From Mesorhizobium sp. LSJC280B00 (GTDB taxonomy: Bacteria > Pseudomonadota > Alphaproteobacteria > Rhizobiales > Rhizobiaceae), in contig NZ_AYVL01000008.1 of assembly GCF_000502835.1 (NCBI RefSeq), positions 360,571-419,800 on the forward strand: 59,230 nucleotides of DNA. The letters are read 5' to 3'. The position numbers were made by a program, and so were the translations under genes. This document shows, in pieces, positions 43,065 through 51,010 of this stretch. The first letter of the stretch is position 1. Every line of letters begins with the position of its first letter. Under the pieces are notes generated by a model, which did not search any database, had not been told where the DNA came from, and saw only the letters and a program-made list of their open reading frames with translations.

Positions 43065-43780
43065 GCGTGCCGCAGGCCTCGCTCGATCATTTCATAGGCC
43101 GCGTTGATCGCCGCCAGCCTGGTCGTCGCGATCTTGATGAATTCCTGCGGCAGGCCGCGTGCGATCAGCCGGTCCGGATGATTGTCGGAGACCAGCTTGC
43201 GGTAGCGCCTGCGGACCTCCTCGAACGGCTTGCCACGCTCGATGCCGAGCACAATATAAGGATCGGCCGCACCCAGATCGACATGCCGGGCCAGGATGCT
43301 CTGGTAATGCGCCTCATCGATGCGGAATATCTCGGCGATGCGATGCAGGAATTGGCCCTCGCGCTCATGCACCAGCCCGTCGGCCTTGGCGATGTGGAAC
43401 AGCCCGTCGAGTATGTCCTCGAGCATCAGGCAGTTCGAATGGCCCGAACCGCAAAGCTGCGCCATCCGCTCGGCATAGGTCTCGAAACCGGCAATGTCGC
43501 GTTTGGCCAAATCGTAGAGCCGCGCCACATTGCGCCTCTGTTCCTTCGGCACCTCGAATATTTCCTGGAAGGCGCGCACCTCGTCTTGCGTGACGATGCC
43601 GTCTGCCTTGGCCATCTTGGCCGACAGGGCGATCATCGCCACCGAGAAGGCGACGCGCCGGCGCAGATCGGCATCGCCGGAGAAAACCGTGCGCACGGCC
43701 TCGACCACTTCGGCGACGCCTGACGACGCTGAAGATGAAACGCGTGTGACGAAGTCACCAAGGCGGTCCCAAATCGACAT
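43061..43780 (-). CDS. TerB-domain DnaJ-like co-chaperone (DjlA-like)
   Basis: A 239-aa protein with a TerB-like helical domain (about 45-160, with conserved acidic KADGIVTQDEVRAF and KADGLVHEREGQFL repeats) and a C-terminal J domain carrying the HPD tripeptide (SDNHPDRL). It lacks a clear transmembrane anchor, unlike DjlA of E. coli. It would stimulate DnaK ATPase. It is translationally coupled to the amidase gene, which hints at a shared role in envelope upkeep. Confidence 0.88.
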   Translation of the reverse strand: MSIWDRLGDFVTRVSSSASSGVAEVVEAVRTVFSGDADLRRRVAFSVAMIALSAKMAKADGIVTQDEVRAFQEIFEVPKEQRRNVARLYDLAKRDIAGFETYAERMAQLCGSGHSNCLMLEDILDGLFHIAKADGLVHEREGQFLHRIAEIFRIDEAHYQSILARHVDLGAADPYIVLGIERGKPFEEVRRRYRKLVSDNHPDRLIARGLPQEFIKIATTRLAAINAAYEMIERGLRHA

Positions 43781-43931
43781 GGGGGCTTCATAGGGCTAAC
43801 CACCCATCGCTATCAAGCCAAGACAGTGACGCAGGGGCTGGCCCAATCGATTTGGCGCAATGCCTGAGGCGGCTGGCGCCAGCGCTCACGTCGTCGCACT
43901 CGGCCGCCAGGCGCTGGCATCGTAAGCAGCA

Positions 43932-43960
43932 GAAAGGCCGGCCTATGAGGCCAGCCTTTC
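43932..43960 (-). terminator. Terminator hairpin after the small lipoprotein gene
   Basis: GAAAGGCCGGCCT (43932-43944) and AGGCCAGCCTTTC (43948-43960) form a 13-bp stem with one G-U pair and a 3-nt loop. It sits 17 bp past the lipoprotein stop. The T-run is short (CCTTTC), so the terminator may be bidirectional or moderate. Confidence 0.6.
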
Positions 43961-43977
43961 CTTGGTTGTCACATTGA

Positions 43978-44184
43978 CTACTGAGCCGGAGCAGCCGGCG
44001 CAGGCGCCGGAGCCGGAGCCGGCTCGGCAGGCTTGTTGGCGTCAGGAGCAGCCGGCTTCATCGTCTGGTCGGATGCCGGCGGGTTGGTGCTCTGCGTCGT
44101 GGTGTTGTCGGTGCCGCTGTTGCTGCAGGCGGCAAGGCCAAGCAACGCAAGCGCCGACACCGACGCAAGAATGAGTTTCTTCAT
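43978..44184 (-). CDS. Small proline/alanine-rich lipoprotein
   Basis: A 68-aa lipoprotein. The signal peptide ends in the lipobox LGLAAC (Cys20). The mature part is only about 48 residues, starting with Ser/Thr/Asn and ending in a Pro-Ala-rich tail (PAPAPAPAAPAQ). A spacer or envelope-tethering role is possible but unproven. Single gene with its own terminator. Divergent from the oxoprolinase-type gene. Confidence 0.8.
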   Translation of the reverse strand: MKKLILASVSALALLGLAACSNSGTDNTTTQSTNPPASDQTMKPAAPDANKPAEPAPAPAPAPAAPAQ

Positions 44185-44365
44185 GATATCTCTCCTCTAA
44201 TCACGCCTCCGTTACCGGCGGCGGTCGAGGACACAATGCGTAAGCTGCGCATGAGTTTCGTAACGTTGCATTTCTGCCTGTAACATATTCCAATCACTTG
44301 ACGATTGCCGGTCAGGGCCTCGCGAGCTAACAGATCGAACAGGGAAAATCCCGGGAGCCACTGCC

Positions 44366-47300
44366 ATGACCGCAAAATGGGATTTCTGGATCGACCGTGG
44401 CGGCACCTTCACCGACGTCATCGGTCGGGACCCGGAAGGCGCGCTCAACCCGCGCAAGCTGCTGTCCGAGAATCCCGAAGCCTATGCCGACGCTGCCATC
44501 CAGGGCATTCGCGAGCTGCTCGGCGTCCAACCCGGCGCTCCAATCCCCTCCGCTCTGATCGGCGATGTCAAGATGGGCACCACGGTTGCCACCAATGCCC
44601 TTCTCGAGCGCAAGGGCGACCGTGTGCTGCTGCTCATCACCAAAGGCTTCCGCGATGCGCTGAGGATTGCCTATCAGGCCAGGCCCGATATCTTTGCCAA
44701 GCAGATCATCCTTCCCGAACAGCTCTATGAGCGTGTCGTCGAGATCGACGAAAGGGTTCGCGCCGACGGCAGTGTCGAGCGCCTGCTCGACATTGCTTCG
44801 GTACGCCCGGCTATTGAGCAAGCCAAGGCGGATGGCATCGATGCGGTCGCGATCGTCTTCATGCATGCCTGGAAACATCCCGAGCACGAAAAGGCGGTCG
44901 CCAAAGTCTGTCGAAAGCTCGGATTCTCGCAGGTCTCGGTCAGTCACGAGGTCTCGCCGCTGATCAAGCTGGTCGGCCGTGGCGACACCACGGTGGTCGA
45001 CGCCTATCTGTCGCCGATCCTGGCAAGGTATGTGCAAAGGGTTGCGGCGGAACTGGGTGCCGCGCCAATCTCCCCCCTTGTGGGGGAGATGGCTGCGCAG
45101 CAGCCAGAGGGGGTCATCTCAGAAGGCACCGCCAGAGTGTCGAACCCAGTCGAGCCGACCCCACCCGGCGGCTTCGCCGCCACCCTCCCCTCAAGTGGGA
45201 GGGAAAGCCCTCGCCTCATGTTCATGATGTCGTCGGGCGGCCTCACCGCCGCCGACATGTTCCAGGGCAAGGATGCGCTGTTGTCCGGCCCGGCCGGCGG
45301 TGTCGTCGGCATGGTCGAGACGGCAAAACTCGCCGGTTTCGGCAAAGTCATAGGCTTCGACATGGGCGGCACCTCCACCGATGTCGCCCATTACGATGGT
45401 GACTACGAGCGCGCCTTCGACACCGAGGTCGCCGGCGTGCGCATCCGCGCGCCGATGATGCGCATCCACACCGTTGCTGCAGGCGGCGGCTCGATCCTCC
45501 ATTACGAGGCCGGCCGCTTTCGCGCCGGGCCGGATTCGGCCGGCGCCAATCCCGGCCCGGCCGCCTATAGGCGCGGCGGCCCGTTGGCCGTCACTGACGC
45601 CAATGTCATGCTGGGCAAGCTGCAGCCCGAGTTCTTCCCGGCTATTTTTGGACCGGGCCAGGACGAACCGCTCGACGTCCAGACGGTTCGCGAAAAATTC
45701 ACCGCACTTGCCGCCGAGATCGGCGACGGCCGCTCGCCGGAAACCGTCGCCGAAGGGTTCATCACCATCGCCGTCGAAAACATGGCCAACGCCATCAAGA
45801 AGATTTCGGTGCAGCGCGGCTACGATGTCACCGAATACCTCCTGAACTGCTTCGGCGGCGCCGGCGGCCAGCACGCTTGCCTGGTCGCCGATGCGCTCGG
45901 CATGGAGGCGGTGCTGATCCATCCCTTCTCAGGCCTGCTCTCGGCATACGGCATCGGCCTATCCTCTGTATTTGCGTCACGCCAGCAGGCGCTGCTGAAG
46001 CCGCTGGCGGACAATTCCGGGCCAGCGATCGATGAACTCATCGCAACGCTGCGCAAAGCCGTCATCGACGAACTCGCCGCGCAAGGCATCAGCGAAGACG
46101 CGGTCGCCTCGAGACCGGTGCTGCAGATCCGCTACGACGGCACCGATACCGCGCTGCCTGTGAACTTCGGGCACGGCTCGATTGCGCAGGCCAAGGCGGA
46201 CTTCGAACTGGCGCACAAGGCGCAGTTCGGTTTCGTCTACGACGACAAGCCGATGATCGTCGAATCGGTCGGCGTCGAGGGTACCGATACCGGCGGCACC
46301 GGCCGCGACGAAAGCGATTCAGTTGTTGAAGACATGGCCGCAAGTCCTTCCGGGAACCGGAAAATCTTTGTCGACGGCGTCTGGCGCGACGCCGGCATCT
46401 TCCCTCGCGAAACGCTGAAGCCTGGTAACAAGATCGCCGGCCCTGCTTTGATCATCGAGCCGAACCAGACCATTGTCGTCGAGCCGGGCTGGCAGGCCGA
46501 GATCACCGCCAAGGACCACGTATTGATGCGGCGCGTCGAGAAGAAGCGCCGACAGGCCGCACTCGGCACCGAAGCCGATCCGGTGATGCTGGAGGTCTTC
46601 AACAACCTGTTCATGTCGATCGCCGAACAGATGGGCGTAACGCTGCAAAACACTGCCTATTCCGTCAACATCAAGGAGCGGCTCGATTTCTCCTGCGCCG
46701 TCTTCGACCGGAATGGCGCGCTGGTCGCCAACGCACCGCATATGCCGGTGCATCTCGGCTCGATGGACCGCTCGGTGGAGACCATCATCCGGCTCAATTC
46801 CGGCGACATTCACCCCGGCGACGTCTTTGCGCTGAACGCACCTTACAATGGCGGCACCCATCTGCCTGATATCACAGTGGTGACGCCGGTGTTTTCCCTC
46901 CCCCTTGAGGGGAGGGTGGCCGCGAAGCGGCCGGGTGGGGTCCTCGCAGAAGGCACCACAAATGCGTCGAGCACTGCCGCAACGACCCCCTCCGGCGGCT
47001 TCGCCGCCACCTCCCCCTCGAGGGGGGAGGAGATCCTCTTCTACGTCGCCTCGCGTGGCCATCATGCCGACATCGGCGGCACCGCGCCCGGCTCGATGAC
47101 GCCGCTTGCCACAACCGTCGACGAGGAAGGCGTGCTGTTCGATAATTTCCGCATCGTCGATCGCGGCCGGTTCCGCGAGAAGGACCTGGAGACGCTACTC
47201 ACCAACCACCCCTACCCGGCGCGCAATCCGCACCAGAACATCTCCGACCTCAAGGCGCAGATCGCCGCGAACGAAAAGGGCGTCGCCGAGCTGCGCAAGA

Positions 47301-48241
47301 TGGTCGCGCATTTCGGCCTCGATGTCGTCGAAGCCTATATGGGCCATGTCCAGGACAATGCCGCCGAAAGCGTGCGCCGCGTTCTGGAGCGGCTGCCCGA
47401 CAGTTCCGAATACGAATATCCGACCGACACCGGCCAAATGATCAAGGTGAAGATATCGGTCGACCGGCGGAAGCGCGAAGCGACCGTCGACTTCACCGGA
47501 ACGTCGCCGGTGATGAAGAACAATTTCAATGCGCCAGAGCCAGTCGCCCGAGCCGCTGTGCTTTATGCCTTCCGCGTCATGGTCGAAGACAACATCCCGA
47601 TGAATGCCGGATGTCTGCGGCCGATCAACATCGTCATTCCCGACGGCTCGATGCTGAAGCCCGCCTATCCCGCGGCAGTCGTCGCCGGTAACGTCGAGAC
47701 CTCGCAGCATGTCACCAACGCGCTGTTCGGCGCCATGGGCGCGATGGCCAATGCGCAAGGCACGATGAACAATCTCACCTTCGGCAACAAGCAGTACCAG
47801 TATTACGAGACGATCTGCTCGGGCTCGCCGGCTGGCCGGATGAACGACGGCCGCGGTTTTGCCGGCACCTCCGGCGTCCACACCCATATGACCAATTCGC
47901 GCCTGACCGATCCGGAAGTGCTGGAACTGCGTTTCCCGGTATTGCTCGAGGATTTTCATATCCGCGAAGGCTCCGGCGGCGAAGGCAAATGGAATGCCGG
48001 CGACGGCACCGGGCGCACCATCCGCTTCCTCGAAAAAATGGAATGCGCGATCCTGTCCTCGCATCGCAACCGCCCGCCGCGGGGACTGGACGGAGGCGGC
48101 GATGGCGAGGCCGGTTCGACCAAGGTCCGCCGCAAGACCGGCGCGATCGAGACGCTGAAAGCCTGCGATCAGACCATCCTCGACGCTGGCGAGGCGGTCA
48201 TCGTGACGACGCCGACCCCAGGTGGATTTGGCAAGGCCTGA
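44366..48241 (+). CDS. 5-oxoprolinase-type hydantoinase A/B fusion with two palindromic-element insertions
   Basis: A 1291-aa fusion of HyuA-like and HyuB-like domains, as in ATP-dependent 5-oxoprolinase, which opens 5-oxoproline to glutamate. HyuA part: [13 protein letters not shown] at the N-terminus and [15 protein letters not shown], an actin-like ATP fold. HyuB part from about residue 740: [20 protein letters not shown], then [12 protein letters not shown]. Residues 236-280 and 845-889 are two 45-residue segments encoded by the same palindromic repeat. Without them the length is 1201, close to the usual size of about 1200. The frame is intact, so the gene is probably functional. The substrate may also be a hydantoin. 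Confidence 0.9.
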   Translation: MTAKWDFWIDRGGTFTDVIGRDPEGALNPRKLLSENPEAYADAAIQGIRELLGVQPGAPIPSALIGDVKMGTTVATNALLERKGDRVLLLITKGFRDALRIAYQARPDIFAKQIILPEQLYERVVEIDERVRADGSVERLLDIASVRPAIEQAKADGIDAVAIVFMHAWKHPEHEKAVAKVCRKLGFSQVSVSHEVSPLIKLVGRGDTTVVDAYLSPILARYVQRVAAELGAAPISPLVGEMAAQQPEGVISEGTARVSNPVEPTPPGGFAATLPSSGRESPRLMFMMSSGGLTAADMFQGKDALLSGPAGGVVGMVETAKLAGFGKVIGFDMGGTSTDVAHYDGDYERAFDTEVAGVRIRAPMMRIHTVAAGGGSILHYEAGRFRAGPDSAGANPGPAAYRRGGPLAVTDANVMLGKLQPEFFPAIFGPGQDEPLDVQTVREKFTALAAEIGDGRSPETVAEGFITIAVENMANAIKKISVQRGYDVTEYLLNCFGGAGGQHACLVADALGMEAVLIHPFSGLLSAYGIGLSSVFASRQQALLKPLADNSGPAIDELIATLRKAVIDELAAQGISEDAVASRPVLQIRYDGTDTALPVNFGHGSIAQAKADFELAHKAQFGFVYDDKPMIVESVGVEGTDTGGTGRDESDSVVEDMAASPSGNRKIFVDGVWRDAGIFPRETLKPGNKIAGPALIIEPNQTIVVEPGWQAEITAKDHVLMRRVEKKRRQAALGTEADPVMLEVFNNLFMSIAEQMGVTLQNTAYSVNIKERLDFSCAVFDRNGALVANAPHMPVHLGSMDRSVETIIRLNSGDIHPGDVFALNAPYNGGTHLPDITVVTPVFSLPLEGRVAAKRPGGVLAEGTTNASSTAATTPSGGFAATSPSRGEEILFYVASRGHHADIGGTAPGSMTPLATTVDEEGVLFDNFRIVDRGRFREKDLETLLTNHPYPARNPHQNISDLKAQIAANEKGVAELRKMVAHFGLDVVEAYMGHVQDNAAESVRRVLERLPDSSEYEYPTDTGQMIKVKISVDRRKREATVDFTGTSPVMKNNFNAPEPVARAAVLYAFRVMVEDNIPMNAGCLRPINIVIPDGSMLKPAYPAAVVAGNVETSQHVTNALFGAMGAMANAQGTMNNLTFGNKQYQYYETICSGSPAGRMNDGRGFAGTSGVHTHMTNSRLTDPEVLELRFPVLLEDFHIREGSGGEGKWNAGDGTGRTIRFLEKMECAILSSHRNRPPRGLDGGGDGEAGSTKVRRKTGAIETLKACDQTILDAGEAVIVTTPTPGGFGKA
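45070..45204 (+). repeat. In-frame palindromic element, copy 1
   Basis: About 135 nt inside the HyuA part. It has hairpins at both ends (CTCCCCC/GGGGGAG at 45070-45088; CCCTCCC/GGGAGGG at 45183-45203) and inner hairpins GGCTGC/GCAGCC and GGCGGC/GCCGCC. It encodes a 45-residue peptide starting [15 protein letters not shown], placed just before the conserved [10 protein letters not shown] strand. Confidence 0.85.
46896..47030 (+). repeat. In-frame palindromic element, copy 2
   Basis: A 135-nt stretch inside the HyuB part, with end hairpins CCCTCCCC/GGGGAGGG (46896-46916) and CCTCCCCC/GGGGGAGG (47010-47030), and inner hairpins GGCCGC/GCGGCC and GGCGGC/GCCGCC. It encodes [15 protein letters not shown] and on, in the same frame as copy 1, just before [16 protein letters not shown]. 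Confidence 0.88.
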
Positions 48242-48256
48242 ACTCGCGTCAACAGG

Positions 48257-48274
48257 CTGTCACTGGCCTGTCAT
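48257..48274 (+). promoter_or_regulatory. Pho box upstream of btaA
   Basis: CTGTCAC-TGGC-CTGTCAT: two 7-mers with 4 bp between them, one mismatch from the PhoB consensus (two CTGTCAT repeats separated by 4 bp). It lies 50 bp before the btaA ATG, in the 82-bp gap after the oxoprolinase-type gene. PhoB activation of btaAB under phosphate limitation is established in rhizobia. Confidence 0.85.
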
Positions 48275-48323
48275 CACCCTGCGCTACCCGCTTGCGGCAA
48301 AGCAAACGGGGAATCGCCTTGCC

Positions 48324-49571
48324 ATGACGGACATTTCTGGGGACCTGGTTTTTCGCCGCGGCAAGGAAGTCGGCAAGGCCGTCTACCAGAACCGCCCGCT
48401 GTCGAAAGCCGGCATCTCCGAGCGCCTGTTCGCCTTCCTGTTCTCCGGCCTCGTCTATCCGCAGATCTGGGAAGACCCCGAAATCGACATGGACGCGATG
48501 CAGCTCGGGACGGGCCACCGCATCGTCACCATTGCCTCCGGCGGCTGTAACATCCTTGCCTATCTCACCCGCTCGCCGGAAAGGATCGATGCCGTCGACC
48601 TCAACGCTGCCCATATCGCGCTGAACCGCATGAAGCTCGAAGCCGTCCGTCACCTGCCGTCGCAGGGCGACCTGTTCCGTTTCTTCGGCGCGGCTGAGAC
48701 CGGGCACAATTCACAGGCCTACGATCGCTTCATCGCACCGCATCTCGACCCGGTCAGCCGCCATTATTGGGAGCGCCGCAACTGGCGCGGCCGTCGCCGC
48801 ATCGCCGTCTTCGACCGCAATTTCTACCAGACCGGCCTGCTTGGCCTGTTCATTGCGATCGGCCATCGCACCGCAAAATTCTTCGGCGTCGACCCGGCCG
48901 GAATCATGGACGCCAAGACCATCGCCGATCAGCGCCGCTTCTTCGACGAAGAGCTGGCGCCGGTCTTCGAAAAACCGCTGCTGAAATGGGCGACCTCGCG
49001 AAAGGCTTCGCTGTTCGGCCTCGGCATTCCGCCGGCCCAGTACGATTCGCTGATCACCTCGGGTGACGGCACCATGGCCAGCGTGCTGAAGGCACGACTG
49101 GAAAAGCTCGCCTGCGATTTTCCGCTGAAGACCAATTATTTCGCCTGGCAGGCTTTCGCCCGCCGCTACCCTGATCCGGGCGAGGCCGCCCTGCCCGCCT
49201 ATCTCGAAAAGCGCAACTACAAGACGATCCGCAACAATGTCGATCGCGTTGCCATCCACCACGCCAATCTGATCGAGTTCCTTGCCCGCAAGGATGCCGG
49301 CTCGGTGGATCGCTTCGTGCTGCTCGATGCACAGGACTGGATGACCGACGACCAGCTCAACGAGTTGTGGGCCGAGATCACCCGAACCGCCTCCACCGGC
49401 GCCCGCGTCATCTTCCGCACCGCAGCGGAACCCAGCCTGCTGCCCGGCCGCGTCTCGAATTCGCTGCTCGATCAGTGGCGCTACGAGAACGACGCCTCGC
49501 GCGAGTTTTCGGCGCGCGACCGCTCGGCCATCTATGGCGGCTTCCATCTCTATGTGAAGCGGTCCGCATGA
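48324..49571 (+). CDS. btaA: SAM:diacylglycerol 3-amino-3-carboxypropyltransferase BtaA
   Basis: A 415-aa DUF3419 enzyme for the first step of betaine lipid (DGTS) synthesis: it transfers the 3-amino-3-carboxypropyl group of SAM to diacylglycerol. Landmarks: SGLVYPQIWEDPEIDM near the N-terminus, the SAM-site IASGGCNILAYL, and VLLDAQDWMTDDQLNELW. The ATG at 48324 begins MTDISGDLVFRR; the frame is open further 5' but without similarity. Its stop overlaps btaB by 4 nt. Confidence 0.93.
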   Translation: MTDISGDLVFRRGKEVGKAVYQNRPLSKAGISERLFAFLFSGLVYPQIWEDPEIDMDAMQLGTGHRIVTIASGGCNILAYLTRSPERIDAVDLNAAHIALNRMKLEAVRHLPSQGDLFRFFGAAETGHNSQAYDRFIAPHLDPVSRHYWERRNWRGRRRIAVFDRNFYQTGLLGLFIAIGHRTAKFFGVDPAGIMDAKTIADQRRFFDEELAPVFEKPLLKWATSRKASLFGLGIPPAQYDSLITSGDGTMASVLKARLEKLACDFPLKTNYFAWQAFARRYPDPGEAALPAYLEKRNYKTIRNNVDRVAIHHANLIEFLARKDAGSVDRFVLLDAQDWMTDDQLNELWAEITRTASTGARVIFRTAAEPSLLPGRVSNSLLDQWRYENDASREFSARDRSAIYGGFHLYVKRSA

Positions 49572-50233
49572 GCACGACCGACTTGCCGGCCAGCCATGCC
49601 GAACTGATGGACGGCGTCTACCGCTGGCAGCGTCATATCTACGACCTGACCCGCAAATATTATTTGCTGGGCCGCGACCGGCTTATCGCCGGACTGGATG
49701 TGCCGGCCGGCGGCACCGTGCTCGAGCTCGGCTGCGGCACCGGCCGCAACATCATCCTCGCCGCCCGCCGCTATCCCGGCGCGCGCTTCTTCGGCCTCGA
49801 TATTTCGGCCGAGATGCTGGAGACGGCCACTGCCGCCCTCGCGCGCGAAGGCCTCTCCGGCCGCGTCACGCTGGCGCGCGGCGATGCCACGAATTTCGAC
49901 GCGAAAGCGCTGTTCGGCGTCGAAAGTTTCGACCGCGTCTTTGTCTCATATTCGCTGTCGATGATCCCCGGCTGGGAAAAGACGGTATCCGCGGCTCTTG
50001 CTGCTCTGTCACCGGGTGGCTCGCTGCATGTCGTCGATTTTGGCCAGCAGGAAGCCTTGCCCAGCTGGTTCCGCAAGCTGTTGCGCGGCTGGCTGAAAAA
50101 ATTCCACGTCGAGCCGCGTCAATCGTTGCGCGCGATTCTGGATTCGGAATCTGCAAGAGTTGGCGCAAGCGTTCGATTCAAAACACTTTATCGCGGCTAC
50201 AGCTGGCTCGCCGTGAGCAAGATCGCCATCTAA
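49568..50233 (+). CDS. btaB: Betaine-lipid N-methyltransferase BtaB
   Basis: A 221-aa SAM methyltransferase that trimethylates diacylglyceryl-homoserine to DGTS. Motif I is VLELGCGTGRNIILAA, strand 2 is FFGLDISAEML, and the characteristic YRWQRHIYDLTRKYYLLGR lies near the N-terminus. It is coupled to btaA through ATGA. The pair lets rhizobia replace phospholipids with phosphorus-free lipids. Confidence 0.93.
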   Translation: MSTTDLPASHAELMDGVYRWQRHIYDLTRKYYLLGRDRLIAGLDVPAGGTVLELGCGTGRNIILAARRYPGARFFGLDISAEMLETATAALAREGLSGRVTLARGDATNFDAKALFGVESFDRVFVSYSLSMIPGWEKTVSAALAALSPGGSLHVVDFGQQEALPSWFRKLLRGWLKKFHVEPRQSLRAILDSESARVGASVRFKTLYRGYSWLAVSKIAI

Positions 50234-50317
50234 TATCAATTTTGCCGTGGAAGGTTTTGGGGCTCCAATCCTAAATGAGGGCCGTGGCTGAAATCAGTTA
50301 ATTGGCTAAATCACACA

Positions 50318-50346
50318 TTGCCATATGACCCAAGGAGTGGTACATT
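50318..50346 (+). promoter_or_regulatory. Candidate higBA promoter
   Basis: TTGCCA (50318-50323), a 17-bp spacer and TACATT (50341-50346) form a fair sigma-70-type promoter. The 5' leader would be about 15 nt, with CGGAAG as ribosome binding site before ATG 50369. A small inverted repeat AGGAG/CTCCT overlaps the -10. Confidence 0.5.
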
Positions 50347-50368
50347 ATCTCCTCGCCGGAAGCATGGG

Positions 50369-50665
50369 ATGATCATCGGCTTTAGAGATGGATGGCTGCG
50401 GGCTTTCTTCGTGGACGACACCCACTCCCGCAATATTCCGTCCGATCTCGAAAGCCGCTTGTTCCGCAAGCTCCAGATGATTGACGACGCGGCGATCGAT
50501 CAGGATTTGCGTGTGCCGCCCAGCAACCATTTCGAGAAGTTGCGCGGCAATCTCGAAGGCTTCCATTCGATCCGTGTCAACAAACAATGGCGGCTGGTCT
50601 TCCGCTGGGACTGGGGCCGGGGCGAGGCGTCGGACATCTATCTCGACGACCACAGTTATATATAA
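50369..50665 (+). CDS. higB: Type II toxin HigB/RelE family
   Basis: A 98-aa toxin of the HigB type, a ribosome-dependent mRNA endonuclease family. Typical patterns: MIIGFRDGWLRAFF, SDLESRLFRKLQMIDDA, LRVPPSNHFEKLRGN and the C-terminal HSIRVNKQWRLVFRW. The toxin-first order before higA is the usual hig arrangement. An in-frame Met upstream gives a longer but unsupported form. Confidence 0.88.
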   Translation: MIIGFRDGWLRAFFVDDTHSRNIPSDLESRLFRKLQMIDDAAIDQDLRVPPSNHFEKLRGNLEGFHSIRVNKQWRLVFRWDWGRGEASDIYLDDHSYI

Positions 50666-50677
50666 GTGAGGTGAGAC

Positions 50678-50986
50678 ATGTTGATGACCGCACGCAAGCC
50701 AGCAACGGTTGGCGAAATTCTTACGGAAGAATTCATGCAACCACTCGGCCTGACACAGGCGGCTTTGGCCGAAGCTATGAGCGTCCAGCGCAAGCATGTG
50801 AACGAATTGTGCAACGGCCGCCGCAACGTGACGGCGGCTACCGCGCTCATTCTGGCGCGGGTGTTTGGCAACAGCCCGGATTTCTGGTTGAACGTCCAGC
50901 GCCGTAATGATCTTTGGACGGTTATGAACTCACCCGACGAGCGGGCGCGTGTTGATCGCGCCAAACCTTTGGCGACAGTCGCATAG
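50678..50986 (+). CDS. higA: Type II antitoxin HigA family
   Basis: A 102-aa antitoxin with an Xre-type helix-turn-helix (GLTQAALAEAMSVQRKHVNELCNGRRNVTAA, residues 24-54) and the typical HigA RVFGNSPDFWLNVQ. It binds the operon promoter and neutralises HigB. It lies 12 bp after higB, with GGTGAG as ribosome binding site. A second Met at residue 3 is possible. Confidence 0.9.
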   Translation: MLMTARKPATVGEILTEEFMQPLGLTQAALAEAMSVQRKHVNELCNGRRNVTAATALILARVFGNSPDFWLNVQRRNDLWTVMNSPDERARVDRAKPLATVA

Positions 50987-51010
50987 ACAAGACTGCGACC
51001 GCCGCATTCC

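Noticed and set aside
45070..47030. In-gene segments as inteins, frameshifts or assembly errors
   Set aside because: They are far too short for inteins, keep the frame exactly, and are independent copies of a structured element rather than duplicated host sequence.
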